DNA of 64,000 bases from Thermoleophilum album (lineage in GTDB: Bacteria > Actinomycetota > Thermoleophilia > Solirubrobacterales > Thermoleophilaceae): NCBI RefSeq assembly GCF_028867705.1, contig NZ_CP066171.1:1054001-1118000 (forward strand), read 5' to 3'. This document shows positions 14,364-24,249 of the stretch, one piece after another. The notes under the pieces are model-generated. The model was not told the origin of the DNA, did no database searches, and worked only from the letters and a program-made list of their open reading frames with translations. The translations under genes and the position numbers were made by a program. The stretch's first letter is position 1; each line of letters begins with the position of its first letter.

Positions 14364-16649
14364 TTGGAGACAGCGCACGCAGCGGGAGCAGGAACGAAGG
14401 GGCGAAGTCATGCTCAGGCAGGCCCTGACGGTGGCTCCGGCAAGGAGGCGGCGGGCGCAGACTCGCGCCACGGCCCGTTCGGGCGACTCGGGGTCTGGGC
14501 GGTACAGAGGCGACGACTTGTCTTCGGGGCCTGGCTCCTGGTCGTAGCGGTGCTGGGTGCCCTGGCGCCGCGTGCCGAGCACGCACTGTCCGGGGCGGGC
14601 TGGTACGCCGTCGGGTCGGAGTCGGTGCGCGCACGCGACACGCTCGACCGACAGTTCTCAGGAGCGTCTTCGAGCGCCCTCCAGGTCGTCGTCACATCGA
14701 AGCGCCTGACCGCCAGCGACCCACGCTTCGCCAGGGTGGTCGACGCCGTCTCGCGCACGTTGCGCAGTGACGACCGTATCGCCGGCGTGGTTCCACCGCT
14801 GCCCGGCCTCACGCTCTCAAGGGACAGCCGGACCGCTGTCGTGCAGGGGCTTGCTGGTGCAGCACCCGACGAGATGGTGCGTGCCGCGTCAGATCTGAAG
14901 AAGCGGCTGCGAGCGCTGGGTGACGCCGAGGTGCGCGTCTACACCACGGGCAGCTCCGCGATGTGGTCGGACTTCAACGAAGCGAACAAGTCAGCGATGA
15001 TGAAGTCCGAGCTTTTGTCGTGGCCTGTGACGCTGGCGATCCTGCTCGTCGCGTTCGGTTCGGTAGTCGCCGCAGGCCTTCCGCTGATGCTGACGATCGC
15101 CGGTCTTATCGCGGCTGCCGGTCTGCTCTTCCTCACGACGCAGCTCACCGACGTTTCGATCTGGGCGATGAACTTCGCCCTCATGTTCTCGCTGGCGCTC
15201 GGTATCGACTACGCGCTCTTCGTCGTCTACCGCTTCCGCGGTGCTCTGGCGCGCTCCCGCAACGACGTGCTGCGAGCGGTCGGCGAGACGATGGACACCG
15301 CAGGGAAGGCGGTCTTCTTCAGCGGGCTGACGGTGCTCGTGTCGCTGAGCGCGGTGCTGCTCGTGCCGAGCCCGGCGTTCCGCTCGATGGCGCTCGGGAT
15401 CATGCTCTCGGTGGTGTTCGTGCTGGCGGCGTCGCTGACGCTCTTGCCCGCGGTGCTCGGCTGGCTCGGTCCGCGCGTCGATCGCTTCGCGCTACCTTGG
15501 GTCAGCGTCGGTCGCCACCGGTCGCCACGGTTCGCAGCGTGGGCCCAGCGGTTGGTGCGCCGACCGTTCGCGTACGGGACGCCGGCTTTGGTGGCGCTGG
15601 TGGTGCTGTGCGTGCCGCTGCTCGACCTATCCACGGGGATGCCGTCGATCCGCGTCGTTCCCCGTGACGACGGATCCAGGCTCGGCTACCAGACGATCCA
15701 GAGCGCTTTCGGCGCTGGCGCCCCCGGCGCGCTGCAGGTAGTAGTGCCCGCACGCGACGCGGCGGCGGCCGTCTCGGCAGCGCGAAGGACGCCGGGAGTT
15801 GCCGCAGTAAGCGGACCCGTTCGCTCGCGGGACGGCAGCCTGGTGATGTTCCACGCGGTTCCAATCGCCGATCCCTCGAGCGCCGCGGCAAAGCGCTCGA
15901 TCGACGAGCTCCGAGCGGCGCTCCCGCCGAGCGCCCAGGTCGGCGGGGCCGCGGCCGAGTTCCGCGACCTCGAGCGCGCGCTGTCAGAGCGGACGCTGCC
16001 GGTGATCGCGGTAGTGCTGGGCCTCGGTTTCCTGCTCCTCCTCGTGGCTCTGCGTGCCCCCGCGGTCGCCGCTGTAGGCGTGGCGACCAACCTGCTCGCC
16101 ACCGGTGCAGCGTTTGGAGCGGCAAAGCTGATTTTCCAAGACGGACGTTTCGAGGGGCTTCTGGGCTTCGAGTCGCAGGGGTTCTTGAACGCCTGGGCGC
16201 CCGTGTTCTTCTTCGCGATGGTGTTCGCGATCGCGATGGACTACACGGTGTTCCTGCTCTCGTCGGCGCGGGAGCACCGTGAGCGAGGCGAGTCGGCACG
16301 GGAAGCTCTGGTCGGCGGCGTCGCCCACTCGGGCCGTGTGGTCTTGGCAGCTGCCGCGGTGATGGTCGCTGTGTTCTTCACATTCGCGCTCTCCGGGCCG
16401 CTGCCGCCGAAGGAGATGGGCGTGATCCTCGGTATCGCAGTACTCCTCGACGCCCTGCTCGTACGCCTGCTGCTGGTGCCCGTGGCGCTACGGCTGCTCG
16501 GCGAGCGGGCCTGGTGGGTGCCAGGATGGCTAGATCGGCTGCTACCGCAAGTGCATTTCGGGCACGGCACGCCCGGCGAACAACCGGGCGAAGCCGAGGC
16601 GCCGGGCCGTGCGGGGGCGAAGCCGGCCGCCGTGCTAGCGGAGCGATGA
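14364..16649 (+). CDS. MMPL-family (RND superfamily) transporter
   Basis: A 761-residue inner-membrane transporter in the MMPL/RND family, which in actinobacteria exports lipids or drugs using proton motive force. The layout is typical: TM1 (VFGAWLLVVAVLGALAP), an extracytoplasmic domain, a five- to six-helix block (MNFALMFSLALGIDYALFVV), a second extracytoplasmic domain and a second helix block with the matching FAMVFAIAMDYTVFLLS. The two Asp-Tyr motifs in the central helices are the proton-relay positions. The start TTG 14364 is 6 nt after AGGAGG; an open frame runs further upstream, but its sequence there is not protein-like. Palindromes upstream suggest repressor control. Confidence 0.93.
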   Translation: METAHAAGAGTKGRSHAQAGPDGGSGKEAAGADSRHGPFGRLGVWAVQRRRLVFGAWLLVVAVLGALAPRAEHALSGAGWYAVGSESVRARDTLDRQFSGASSSALQVVVTSKRLTASDPRFARVVDAVSRTLRSDDRIAGVVPPLPGLTLSRDSRTAVVQGLAGAAPDEMVRAASDLKKRLRALGDAEVRVYTTGSSAMWSDFNEANKSAMMKSELLSWPVTLAILLVAFGSVVAAGLPLMLTIAGLIAAAGLLFLTTQLTDVSIWAMNFALMFSLALGIDYALFVVYRFRGALARSRNDVLRAVGETMDTAGKAVFFSGLTVLVSLSAVLLVPSPAFRSMALGIMLSVVFVLAASLTLLPAVLGWLGPRVDRFALPWVSVGRHRSPRFAAWAQRLVRRPFAYGTPALVALVVLCVPLLDLSTGMPSIRVVPRDDGSRLGYQTIQSAFGAGAPGALQVVVPARDAAAAVSAARRTPGVAAVSGPVRSRDGSLVMFHAVPIADPSSAAAKRSIDELRAALPPSAQVGGAAAEFRDLERALSERTLPVIAVVLGLGFLLLLVALRAPAVAAVGVATNLLATGAAFGAAKLIFQDGRFEGLLGFESQGFLNAWAPVFFFAMVFAIAMDYTVFLLSSAREHRERGESAREALVGGVAHSGRVVLAAAAVMVAVFFTFALSGPLPPKEMGVILGIAVLLDALLVRLLLVPVALRLLGERAWWVPGWLDRLLPQVHFGHGTPGEQPGEAEAPGRAGAKPAAVLAER

Positions 16650-16714
16650 TGCCAGCCGCGCGGTGATCGCCCCTCACCAGTGATCGTCGCGGACGACAGT
16701 TCCGGAGGCAAACG

Positions 16715-17245
16715 ATGAGCAAAAAGGTGAACAACGTCGACGTGGAAGCGATCGAGAGGACGGCAGCAGCGGTCGCAGCCGATCCCGCCGCGGCGAGGTT
16801 GCCGGTCGAGCTCGGAGGCGAGTGGCGTTTCGAGGGCTCGCCGCAGTTCGTCGGCGAGATCCCGCTGCCCACCGGCGCCCGCGTGCGATTCGAGGCCGAC
16901 TTTCCGCCGGCGTTGGGCGGTGGCGGGACGGCGCCGAACCCTGTCGCCTACTGTCTGTGGGGAGGAGTCGCCTGCTACGCGATGACGTTCGCCCTCGAGG
17001 CGGCGCGTGCTGGCGTCGAGCTGCGGGCGTTGCGCGCACGAGTCGAAACTACGGTCGATCAGCGTCGCGCGCTCGGTGTCGCCGACGCTCCGCCGGTGGA
17101 GCATCTGGTGTGGACGCTGGCAATCGAGAGCGACGCCAGCGACAGCACGATCGACGAGCTCAAGTCATTGGCCGACGCGCGCTGTCCGGGTGTCTACTGC
17201 ATCACCAACCCGATCGCTTTGACGACACGCGTCGAGCGTGTCTAG
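16715..17245 (+). CDS. OsmC-family protein
   Basis: A 176-residue OsmC/Ohr-like thiol protein. The first cysteine lies in WGGVACYAMTF (about residue 90) and the second in ARCPGVYCITNP near the C-terminus, the two-Cys arrangement used by OsmC/Ohr enzymes to reduce organic hydroperoxides; an extra Cys lies in the same C-terminal segment. It differs clearly from the canonical OsmC at 26368. GGAGG precedes the ATG at normal spacing. Its stop TAG shares the palindrome CTAG with the stop of the convergent SDR gene. Confidence 0.83.
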   Translation: MSKKVNNVDVEAIERTAAAVAADPAAARLPVELGGEWRFEGSPQFVGEIPLPTGARVRFEADFPPALGGGGTAPNPVAYCLWGGVACYAMTFALEAARAGVELRALRARVETTVDQRRALGVADAPPVEHLVWTLAIESDASDSTIDELKSLADARCPGVYCITNPIALTTRVERV

Positions 17246-18027
17246 CCGCGCATAAGCCGGCTGGCGATCGGCAGCGCGATGGTGGTGGGCACGTAACGGT
17301 TGGGGGCGAACGCGGCGCGCACCTGGGGGCCGCCTGGAACCACGGTGCGCCGGCCGGCGTCGGCGGCGTCGAGGGCGTCGCGCGCGACGCGCTCCGGGTC
17401 GAGCCACACGAAGCGCGGCAGACGGTCGGCGAAGTGGGCGCCGTTGCGCTCCTGGAACTCGGTGTGCACGGGGCCGGGACAGACCGCGGTCACCGTCACG
17501 CCGTGCTCTTTCACCTCGGCGTGAAGCGCCTCGCTGAAGAGCAAAACGTGCGCTTTCGCAGCGGCGTAGCCGGCGTTACCGGGCAGCGGTTGGAAGGCGG
17601 AGACCGAGGAGACGTTGATCACGCAACCGCGCCGGCGCTCGACCATACCCGGCAGCCAGCGCGCCGTCAGATCGACCACGGCCTCAACGAGCACGCGCAC
17701 CTGAGTGAGCTCCATCTGGCGGTCGCTCTCGACGAACGGCTTGTAGATGCCGAAACCGGCGTTGTTAACGAGCACGTCGACGGTGCGCGTCACCGCCCGG
17801 GCGAGCTCGTCGCGCTCGCCGGCATCGGCAAGGTCGCAGACGAGCACGGTCGCCCGCTGCTCGCCACCCAGCTCTGCTTGCAGTTCGCGCAAGCGCTGTT
17901 CGTTGCGGGCGACGAGGGTGACGTGGTGCCCGCGTCGCGCCAGCAGGCGGGCGATCTCGCGCCCGATCCCGCTCGAAGCGCCGGTTACGAGGGCTGTCGA
18001 GGTCGAGCTCGGTTCCGGGATGGCCAT
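17242..18027 (-). CDS. Short-chain dehydrogenase/reductase (SDR)
   Basis: A 261-residue classical SDR: TGASSGIG for cofactor binding, NNAGFG, and S-x12-YAAAK as the catalytic tetrad region. Its closest general resemblance is to fatty-acyl or ketoacyl reductase-like SDRs of the DltE type, but the substrate is unknown. ATG 18027 is chosen over an upstream in-frame start because TAAGCT lies exactly 7 nt upstream, implying leaderless expression, and because the protein then begins just before the first Rossmann strand. Confidence 0.9.
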   Translation of the reverse strand: MAIPEPSSTSTALVTGASSGIGREIARLLARRGHHVTLVARNEQRLRELQAELGGEQRATVLVCDLADAGERDELARAVTRTVDVLVNNAGFGIYKPFVESDRQMELTQVRVLVEAVVDLTARWLPGMVERRRGCVINVSSVSAFQPLPGNAGYAAAKAHVLLFSEALHAEVKEHGVTVTAVCPGPVHTEFQERNGAHFADRLPRFVWLDPERVARDALDAADAGRRTVVPGGPQVRAAFAPNRYVPTTIALPIASRLMRG

Positions 18028-18034
18028 GGCGGCG

Positions 18035-18040
18035 AGCTTA
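18035..18040 (-). promoter_or_regulatory. -10 box (TAAGCT) for a leaderless SDR gene
   Basis: On the minus strand TAAGCT (18040-18035) is 7 nt before the ATG at 18027; no SD lies between. Confidence 0.4.
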
Positions 18041-18076
18041 GGCAGGCGTGGCGGCGCCGCCAATAACTCGAGAGGA

Positions 18077-20974
18077 TCAGCGTCGTCGCACGACGAGCGT
18101 GTGACGGACGTAGCGAAAAACGCTGTCGGGGCGGCGGCTAAGCACGACGACGATGCGACGGCCGCGCACCTGGCCGCTGGTTAGCGATCTGCGCGCGCGA
18201 CAGCGCCAGCGACCGCCCCCGAGACCGCGACAGCGGAGCTGCAAACGCCATGCTCGAACTCGTCGGTATCGCGTTCCGCGGCGAGCGTGCAGCTCCAGCT
18301 GCGCCCTCCACTCGCGGCGGGTGTGCGCCCGGAAGACGAGCTCGACGGTTCTGCCGCGAAGGCGAACCAGCGGAGCACCGACGAGCGCGTCGCGCAGCCG
18401 CGGCCGCGGCGCAGGCGGACGTGAAGGAACCGGTCCGGCGTTGCCGCCGGGAGCTCCACCAGCAGGAGGGTTCCCGCCACCGGAAGCGGGCGGCGAGCCG
18501 CCGGGTTGGCCGCTGCTGCCACCGCCGCTCGCACCACCTGTTGGTGGCGGGAGTGTCGCGACAGCTAGCTCGCGCCCGTCGCTCAGTTCCTCGCCGAGCG
18601 CGGTTGCACGCGCGGTGACACGCACCGTGCCACGCGCCGCTGTCACGGCAGTGACACGGACTTCTACGCGGGCGCTTTCCCCAGGGGCGAGGGTGCCGAG
18701 GGTGAAGCTCGCGGAGTCGACCGCCCGCAGCGACGGCGGCAGCTCGACGGCGAGCGCGACATCGCGGGCCGCGAGCTCGTCGGCCGGGTTGCGGACGGAG
18801 ATCGTCAGCGTGTCGCTCTCGCCGACCCGCAGGTCGCCGCTGCGGGCACGCTCGACGTTCACAGTGGGCACCGGCGCTGCGAGCGGTTCGAGCGGGCGGG
18901 TGGCGGCTATCGCGAACGGCTCGGCGGCGAGGCCGTCGATCTGCGATCTGGCGACCACTTTGTAGATCACTTGGCGGGGGAACGTTCCGCGCCGGGCGCG
19001 AACTTGCTCGACGTTGTCGATGCGCGACCCCGAGATCTCCTGAACCCGCTCGTCGGCTGCGGCCTGCACCAGATCGATGTCGGTGAGAGTCGCGGCGAGG
19101 ACCTCGTGCTCGTACGGTGAGACCCAGCGGATCGTGCCGCGCCGGTACCAGGCTACGGTCGCGCGATCGTCCGGGCTCTCGACGCGCGTCCGGTAGAAGA
19201 CCGGCGCCCCTGGTCTGACCACGCCCGATGCCCAGTTCGCGCGCTCGCGCCAGGCGCGCGCGAGGTCGAGCGCACCCCAACCCCAACACGGGTCCCACCA
19301 GCCCCACTTCGGGCTGTATCCCTGGCTGTCGCGACCGGAGCCGGAATCCTGAGGACAGCCGAGCGCGGGCGGCTTGTAGGCGCTGTTGAGGAGCAGCGCT
19401 TTGCGCGCGAGCGGGTCGACGACCCCGACGCTGTGCAAGAGAACGGACGCTGCGGCCGCCTGGGGTGCCGAGAACGACGTTCCCGTCCAGCGGCCGGTGA
19501 AGAGCGGCTCGCCGGAGTCGCGCCAGAAGGGGTTCGGGTAGCGGCCGAAGCCTGCGCCGACCGCGACCATGTCGGGCTTCTTGCGCCCTCCGGGTGTCGG
19601 TCCCCGCTCGGAGAAGTAGGTGATCTCGTCGTCGCTGCGGTCGCTGACGCTCGCTCCTGGCTGGAACGCACCGACACAGACCTCGTTCTGGCCGTCGCAC
19701 TTCGCGCGCGAGCCGCTGTCGTACAAATAGCCGCTGTTGCCGGCGCTGCGGAAAAACAGGATGCCGACCGACGACGTCACGGCGTCAGCCCCTCGATCCC
19801 ATTGCGTGTCGTCCCCTTCGCCCGGCTCGCCGGTGCCACCGTGACTGGCGCTCACGGTCTCGGCGGGGTCGGGAGCGATCGGCCACGTCCCCGAGCATCC
19901 CGACGAGCTCACGAAGCTGACTGGGAGTCCGATCGCCCACGAATAGCCGCTGAAGAACGGGTATCCCTCGCCGCCGCAGGGCAAGGGCGCGGGTTCGTCA
20001 AAGCGGGGCTCGCCGTCGACGATCAGCTTGTCGATTCCGGGCGCGATTCCGAGCTCGGCGCTGTTGCCCTGCTGTGCGCAGCGGCTGTCGTAGCGCTGGT
20101 CGCAGCCTTGACCGATTGCCATCGCCGCGATCGCGGTGCCGTGGCTGCAGGGATCGCCGATCGCATCGGTGGCCGTGCACAGCGGGCGGTAGCCAGGCGG
20201 CACGATCAGTCGCCCCTGCGCGAGGAGCGGGCGGTAGGCGGGGTGTTCGCCGTCGACAGTGTCCCCAGCGATGAACAGGTCGGGGCCTGTTCCCGTGCCG
20301 TCGGTTGGATAGCCGGGCAGCTGTTGGCCGAAAGCTCCGTTCACCCACCAGATCGGGGCACCGACGGCATCGGAGCCGACGCGCACCAGAGGGTCCCGCC
20401 GCGGGGCGAGCGACACCGACCAGACAAGCGGCGAGCGCGCGAGCCGGATGGCGGCACGCGTCGGCAGTTCCGCGGTTAGCGAGAGCGTGATCGGATCGGA
20501 CTCCTCGACGCGGCCCCCGAGGGCAAGAACGCGCTCTGTCGCACGGCCGAGCAGGTGCGCACCCGGCCGCAGCAACCTTGCTAGGAGGCGCAGGTTCCGC
20601 TCGCGCGCACGCTCGCTGCGCAGCGCCAACCGGCGACCGAGAGCCACATCGGCGCCCGCGCGGCGCGCGAGCGGCAAGGGCAGAGTTTGGGCCGCCTGGA
20701 CGCGGCGGGCCGCGCGCAAGACATCCCGTAGGACGCGCACACGACGCAGCTGGATGTGCACGCGCACACGTCCCCGGACTTTGCGCACAGCTGGGTCGAT
20801 CCCCGGGCGCGAGTAGGAGCGAAAGGGGGGAGGGAGCTGCTCGCGAGCCGCTCTGCGCTCGACGCCTTCGGGTCGCGGCGCTGCCGGCGGCGCAGCGGCG
20901 ACACCAGCAAGCAGCGCTAGCGCGAACGCCAGCGCGAGTGCGCGACTGCGCGCGGCGGGAAGCGTCGCGCTCAC
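18077..20974 (-). CDS. Secreted subtilisin-like (S8) serine protease with CARDB/DUF11-like domain
   Basis: A 965-residue exported protein. A signal peptide (ALALAFALALLAGVAAA) is followed by a roughly 190-residue Arg-rich pro-region, then an S8 catalytic domain. The triad is visible: Asp in IAGDTVDGEHPAY (about 238), His in DPCSHGTAIAAMA (about 278), the oxyanion Asn in FRSAGNSG (about 413) and Ser in TGTSFSAPQAAA (about 500). After it come a CARDB/DUF11-type beta domain (SGDLRVGESDTLTISVRNP), a Gly/Pro/Ser linker and a basic beta-rich C-terminus. No LPXTG or C-terminal TM is seen, so it is probably secreted or wall-bound by the basic tail. GTG 20974 overlaps the upstream stop as GTGA, so it is cotranslated with the Ig-like gene. 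Confidence 0.88.
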   Translation of the reverse strand: MSATLPAARSRALALAFALALLAGVAAAPPAAPRPEGVERRAAREQLPPPFRSYSRPGIDPAVRKVRGRVRVHIQLRRVRVLRDVLRAARRVQAAQTLPLPLARRAGADVALGRRLALRSERARERNLRLLARLLRPGAHLLGRATERVLALGGRVEESDPITLSLTAELPTRAAIRLARSPLVWSVSLAPRRDPLVRVGSDAVGAPIWWVNGAFGQQLPGYPTDGTGTGPDLFIAGDTVDGEHPAYRPLLAQGRLIVPPGYRPLCTATDAIGDPCSHGTAIAAMAIGQGCDQRYDSRCAQQGNSAELGIAPGIDKLIVDGEPRFDEPAPLPCGGEGYPFFSGYSWAIGLPVSFVSSSGCSGTWPIAPDPAETVSASHGGTGEPGEGDDTQWDRGADAVTSSVGILFFRSAGNSGYLYDSGSRAKCDGQNEVCVGAFQPGASVSDRSDDEITYFSERGPTPGGRKKPDMVAVGAGFGRYPNPFWRDSGEPLFTGRWTGTSFSAPQAAAASVLLHSVGVVDPLARKALLLNSAYKPPALGCPQDSGSGRDSQGYSPKWGWWDPCWGWGALDLARAWRERANWASGVVRPGAPVFYRTRVESPDDRATVAWYRRGTIRWVSPYEHEVLAATLTDIDLVQAAADERVQEISGSRIDNVEQVRARRGTFPRQVIYKVVARSQIDGLAAEPFAIAATRPLEPLAAPVPTVNVERARSGDLRVGESDTLTISVRNPADELAARDVALAVELPPSLRAVDSASFTLGTLAPGESARVEVRVTAVTAARGTVRVTARATALGEELSDGRELAVATLPPPTGGASGGGSSGQPGGSPPASGGGNPPAGGAPGGNAGPVPSRPPAPRPRLRDALVGAPLVRLRGRTVELVFRAHTRREWRAQLELHARRGTRYRRVRAWRLQLRCRGLGGGRWRCRARRSLTSGQVRGRRIVVVLSRRPDSVFRYVRHTLVVRRR

Positions 20975-23900
20975 CGTCTGCGCACTCCCACCTCGACGCT
21001 CACCACTGGGCTCGCGCCAGGCTCGTAGGGCCAACCCGCCTGGCGCAGCGCCACGGCGCGCAGCCGGAAGCGCGTCCTCGCGGTAACGGAGCGGAACGTA
21101 TAGTCGGCTTGGAAACGGCCGGAGCTGTCGGTGCGCACGGTCTCGAACGTGCGCCAGCGGTCGCCGGCAAGAGCTTGCAAAGCCACGATGACTCCTTCGC
21201 GTGGAACGTACCCACCGTCCACGTGGCCACGCAAGCCCAGCGTGTCGCCGTTGCGCAGGGTGCGACGCGACGCTGCGAGCCGTACGCGCGCTGCCACGCG
21301 CAGCTCGGTAGCGGCAGTGGCGGGCAAGGCGCGGCCGTCGCCGGCAAAGGTCGCGACTATCCGGCCGCTCGGCCCTGGTGGCACGAGGACGGTGAAGGCG
21401 CCGCCGTCACCGGTCACGGCTGTGCCCAAAGGCTCGGCCGGCCAACCGCCGAGGGGTCGGCGTTCGAGGGCGATCCTGGCGCCAGGGATCGCCCTGCCAT
21501 CGCTCGTAACGAGGCGGCCGGACACCACGCTCCCGACACCGAAGGCCAGCGCGAGCGGCGACCTGTCGAGGTCGAGCGAGCCGATGCGCAGGAGCCCGCT
21601 TCCCCCGCTCGGGCGTTTCGCGACGAAGGAAACCCGGGCCGAACGGACGGCCGCCGAGCCCGGGAAGACGACCGTGACGCGCGCGTTTTTGCTTCCACGG
21701 CCGAGACGCAGGCGCGCCGTAAAGCGACTGTCGCGCAAACGCACCGTGGCGCGCACCGTCCGCCGCCGGACGGTGGCGGCGACCTGCACCTTGCCGGCAG
21801 CTTGCGGGTCGATCCGCCCGCTGACCACGAGGTGCTCGCTCTGGAACCACGCGAAGGCGACGACGCTGGGTGGCGACGGGCGGGGGGTGAGCGGTGCCGC
21901 GAGCCCTAGGCGCGGCCGGTCGCGCAACGGCACCTCGACGATGGCGCGCGGGCGAGCGCCGCTCGGCGCGCCGAAAGTGTCGATCGACGCGATGTTGCCG
22001 GCAGCATCCTTCGCCAGCAGCCGCAGCTCGTAGCGCCCGGGCGCGAGCGTCTCGTCGCGCAGGCGAGCTTGGAAGCGGCCCGCTGCGACCTTCTCGGTGG
22101 CAAGCGGGCGCCAGTCGCTTTCGCCGAGCGCGCGGAACTCAAAGCGCGCTGCGGCGACGCCCGACACTGCGTCGTTGACTGCCGCGAGCAGCCGTGTCGG
22201 GTCGGACGGCGCGGGCCTCTCGATCCAGCCGCTCGGCGGCGTTCGGTCGATCAACACCACGGTTGCCGGGCCGACCGCACGGTTGCCGGCCACGTCGACC
22301 GCTTCGTAGGCGGCCACGTGCCGTCCGTCCGTGGCGATCTCGAGCGTGCAGGACGCCTCGGCGGGGCTGCGACCGTCGCACCGTCTCGCGGCGGTGCGGG
22401 TGGAGATCCGGACGAACCCGCCATCTTTGGTCTCGCTGCGGGCGGGAAGCATGCCCGATAGGTGCGCTTGGTCGCGGGCGGTGACCGTCACGCGGACACC
22501 GTCTCGCTGCCACACACCGGCGGGGGGCGCTTCGAGCTCCAGCGCCGGGGGCGTGCGGTCGACCGCGAGCGTGGTCGCGTCGATCTCGGAGCTCGCCGCG
22601 CCCGAGCCGGAGATTGCGCGAGCACGGAGCTCGTGAACACCTTCCGAGAGCTCCGCGAGGGTCACATGCGCCTCGTAACCGCTCGCGTGCCGACCGTCGG
22701 ACCAGACGTCGACGGTGTCGTCGGGGTCTCGGTCGAGCGCCACCGAGTAGCCGGCGATGCCCGACGCTGGCGCCGCGGTGCTTCTCTCGAGCTCCATGCG
22801 CACCGTCGACCGGTATGACCTGGCCTCGGCGTCGTTCAACCAGCCGTTGCGGCGGTCGACCTGCGCGCGTTCCGGGATCGTGCTGTCGTAGCGCAGAACG
22901 CGTGCCCGCGACCACGGTCCGGCGTGGCCGGCCTCATCGCGCAGGCGCACTCGCAACTGCCACTCGCCGACAGCGGGTACAGCAAGAACCAGCCCGTTCG
23001 ACGCACCGCTCGCGCCGTCGATGCGGGCCCGTTCCTCCCTGCACCTACCGCCGCCGAGAGCACAGATCTCCCACTCGACGGTCGAGTACGGGGCGCCGTT
23101 CAGACGATCGGGGTTGCGCCAACGCACGACGAAACGGTTCTCCCGCCGCCAGGCGCTCGCGTCCGAGCGGTTCAAGGCGAGCTGCGACGGCTCTACCACA
23201 GGTTCGATAGCCGGGGGCGGAGTGTTGTCGATGCGGAGCGCAGGTCCGGACTGGAGCGCACCGTTGCCGGCGGCGTCGGTGGCGGCGATCGCCATGCGGT
23301 ACTCGCCGTCGGCAAGCGTGGTGGTGTCGAGCACGTACTCGCCAGAAAGCTGCGGGCAGGGACGGAACGTGTGGTACGTGCGGCCGGCCTGATCGGCGAC
23401 GCGGATCCAGAACCACTCCTGTTCGTGGCCGCTGTCCCCGAAAGCAGCACCTTCCTCCGAAGCCGGGACACGGGCGCGGTCGCACGCGAGCGTGCGCTCC
23501 TGACGACGCACCACCGAACCACCGCTGCGCGCGACGACAACGACCTCGCTCGCAATCCCCGTGGCGTCGCTCGCGCGGTAAGTGATCGACCGCGGCCCCG
23601 TCAACCAAGGCACTGCGAGAGCGCTGCCGCCGGTAACCGCGAGCGTAGGTGCTGCTGTGTCTTCGACCGAGAACAGCATCCGCTCGGCGCCGGCGCGGTA
23701 GCGCCACTTGCCGTTCCAGGTGGGCCGCGAAGCGGCACAGCTAACCGCGCGACAGAGGACGCCCCAGCGCAGCGCTGTTCGCCCGCGCACGTTCAACGCC
23801 ATGTACGGCCGCGGCCCACTGTTCGGCATCGGCGGCAGGCAGTCCCAGCCAGTGGCAGCGGCACCGAGACCCCAGAACCACCCGTGGCCGCCGTCGAACA

Positions 23901-24249
23901 GGCCCGCATACCAGCCGTTGCCTCCGCACACCATTGTCAGCTGCGCGTACAACCAGCGGATGCGGTTGCCCGCAGCGTCGAAGTGGTAGTAGACGTGGTC
24001 GCCGTCGGTGAAGGGACCCGACTCCGCGCTCACGCCGGCCACGATCCCGCGAAAGCGGTCGCCGTTCGCAGGGCAAGCCGAGAATGCGGTCGCGCCCGAG
24101 CGCACACCGATGACGGGCACGCCAGCCTCCTGTCGGCCCGTTGCGCACGTGATCACGTTGAACGTGCCCGCATCCGCCGTCGCCGCACCGGGACCCGCAG
24201 CTAAGAAAGCGCTCGCCAGGAGCGCGACCGCCGTCCGCCACCGCCACAT
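20971..24249 (-). CDS. Large secreted protein with Ig-like repeats and a carboxypeptidase-regulatory-like domain
   Basis: A protein of about 1,092 residues with a signal peptide (WRWRTAVALLASAFLAAG, then ATADA). An N-terminal Cys/Trp-rich domain of about 200 residues comes first. At least four Ig-like/HYR-type repeats follow, each introduced by a D-x-T-(P/I)-P element (DNTPPP, DSTIPE, DRTPPA, DRTPPS). The C-terminal third has Arg/Val-rich strands and carboxypeptidase-regulatory-like folds (SGRLVTSDGRAIPGARIALE). No catalytic motif is visible; adhesion or matrix function is inference. An in-frame GTG at 24402 with GAGG upstream would add a 51-residue leader before the signal peptide, so the start is uncertain. 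It is the first gene of the pair with the S8 protease. Confidence 0.8.
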   Translation of the reverse strand: MWRWRTAVALLASAFLAAGPGAATADAGTFNVITCATGRQEAGVPVIGVRSGATAFSACPANGDRFRGIVAGVSAESGPFTDGDHVYYHFDAAGNRIRWLYAQLTMVCGGNGWYAGLFDGGHGWFWGLGAAATGWDCLPPMPNSGPRPYMALNVRGRTALRWGVLCRAVSCAASRPTWNGKWRYRAGAERMLFSVEDTAAPTLAVTGGSALAVPWLTGPRSITYRASDATGIASEVVVVARSGGSVVRRQERTLACDRARVPASEEGAAFGDSGHEQEWFWIRVADQAGRTYHTFRPCPQLSGEYVLDTTTLADGEYRMAIAATDAAGNGALQSGPALRIDNTPPPAIEPVVEPSQLALNRSDASAWRRENRFVVRWRNPDRLNGAPYSTVEWEICALGGGRCREERARIDGASGASNGLVLAVPAVGEWQLRVRLRDEAGHAGPWSRARVLRYDSTIPERAQVDRRNGWLNDAEARSYRSTVRMELERSTAAPASGIAGYSVALDRDPDDTVDVWSDGRHASGYEAHVTLAELSEGVHELRARAISGSGAASSEIDATTLAVDRTPPALELEAPPAGVWQRDGVRVTVTARDQAHLSGMLPARSETKDGGFVRISTRTAARRCDGRSPAEASCTLEIATDGRHVAAYEAVDVAGNRAVGPATVVLIDRTPPSGWIERPAPSDPTRLLAAVNDAVSGVAAARFEFRALGESDWRPLATEKVAAGRFQARLRDETLAPGRYELRLLAKDAAGNIASIDTFGAPSGARPRAIVEVPLRDRPRLGLAAPLTPRPSPPSVVAFAWFQSEHLVVSGRIDPQAAGKVQVAATVRRRTVRATVRLRDSRFTARLRLGRGSKNARVTVVFPGSAAVRSARVSFVAKRPSGGSGLLRIGSLDLDRSPLALAFGVGSVVSGRLVTSDGRAIPGARIALERRPLGGWPAEPLGTAVTGDGGAFTVLVPPGPSGRIVATFAGDGRALPATAATELRVAARVRLAASRRTLRNGDTLGLRGHVDGGYVPREGVIVALQALAGDRWRTFETVRTDSSGRFQADYTFRSVTARTRFRLRAVALRQAGWPYEPGASPVVSVEVGVRRR

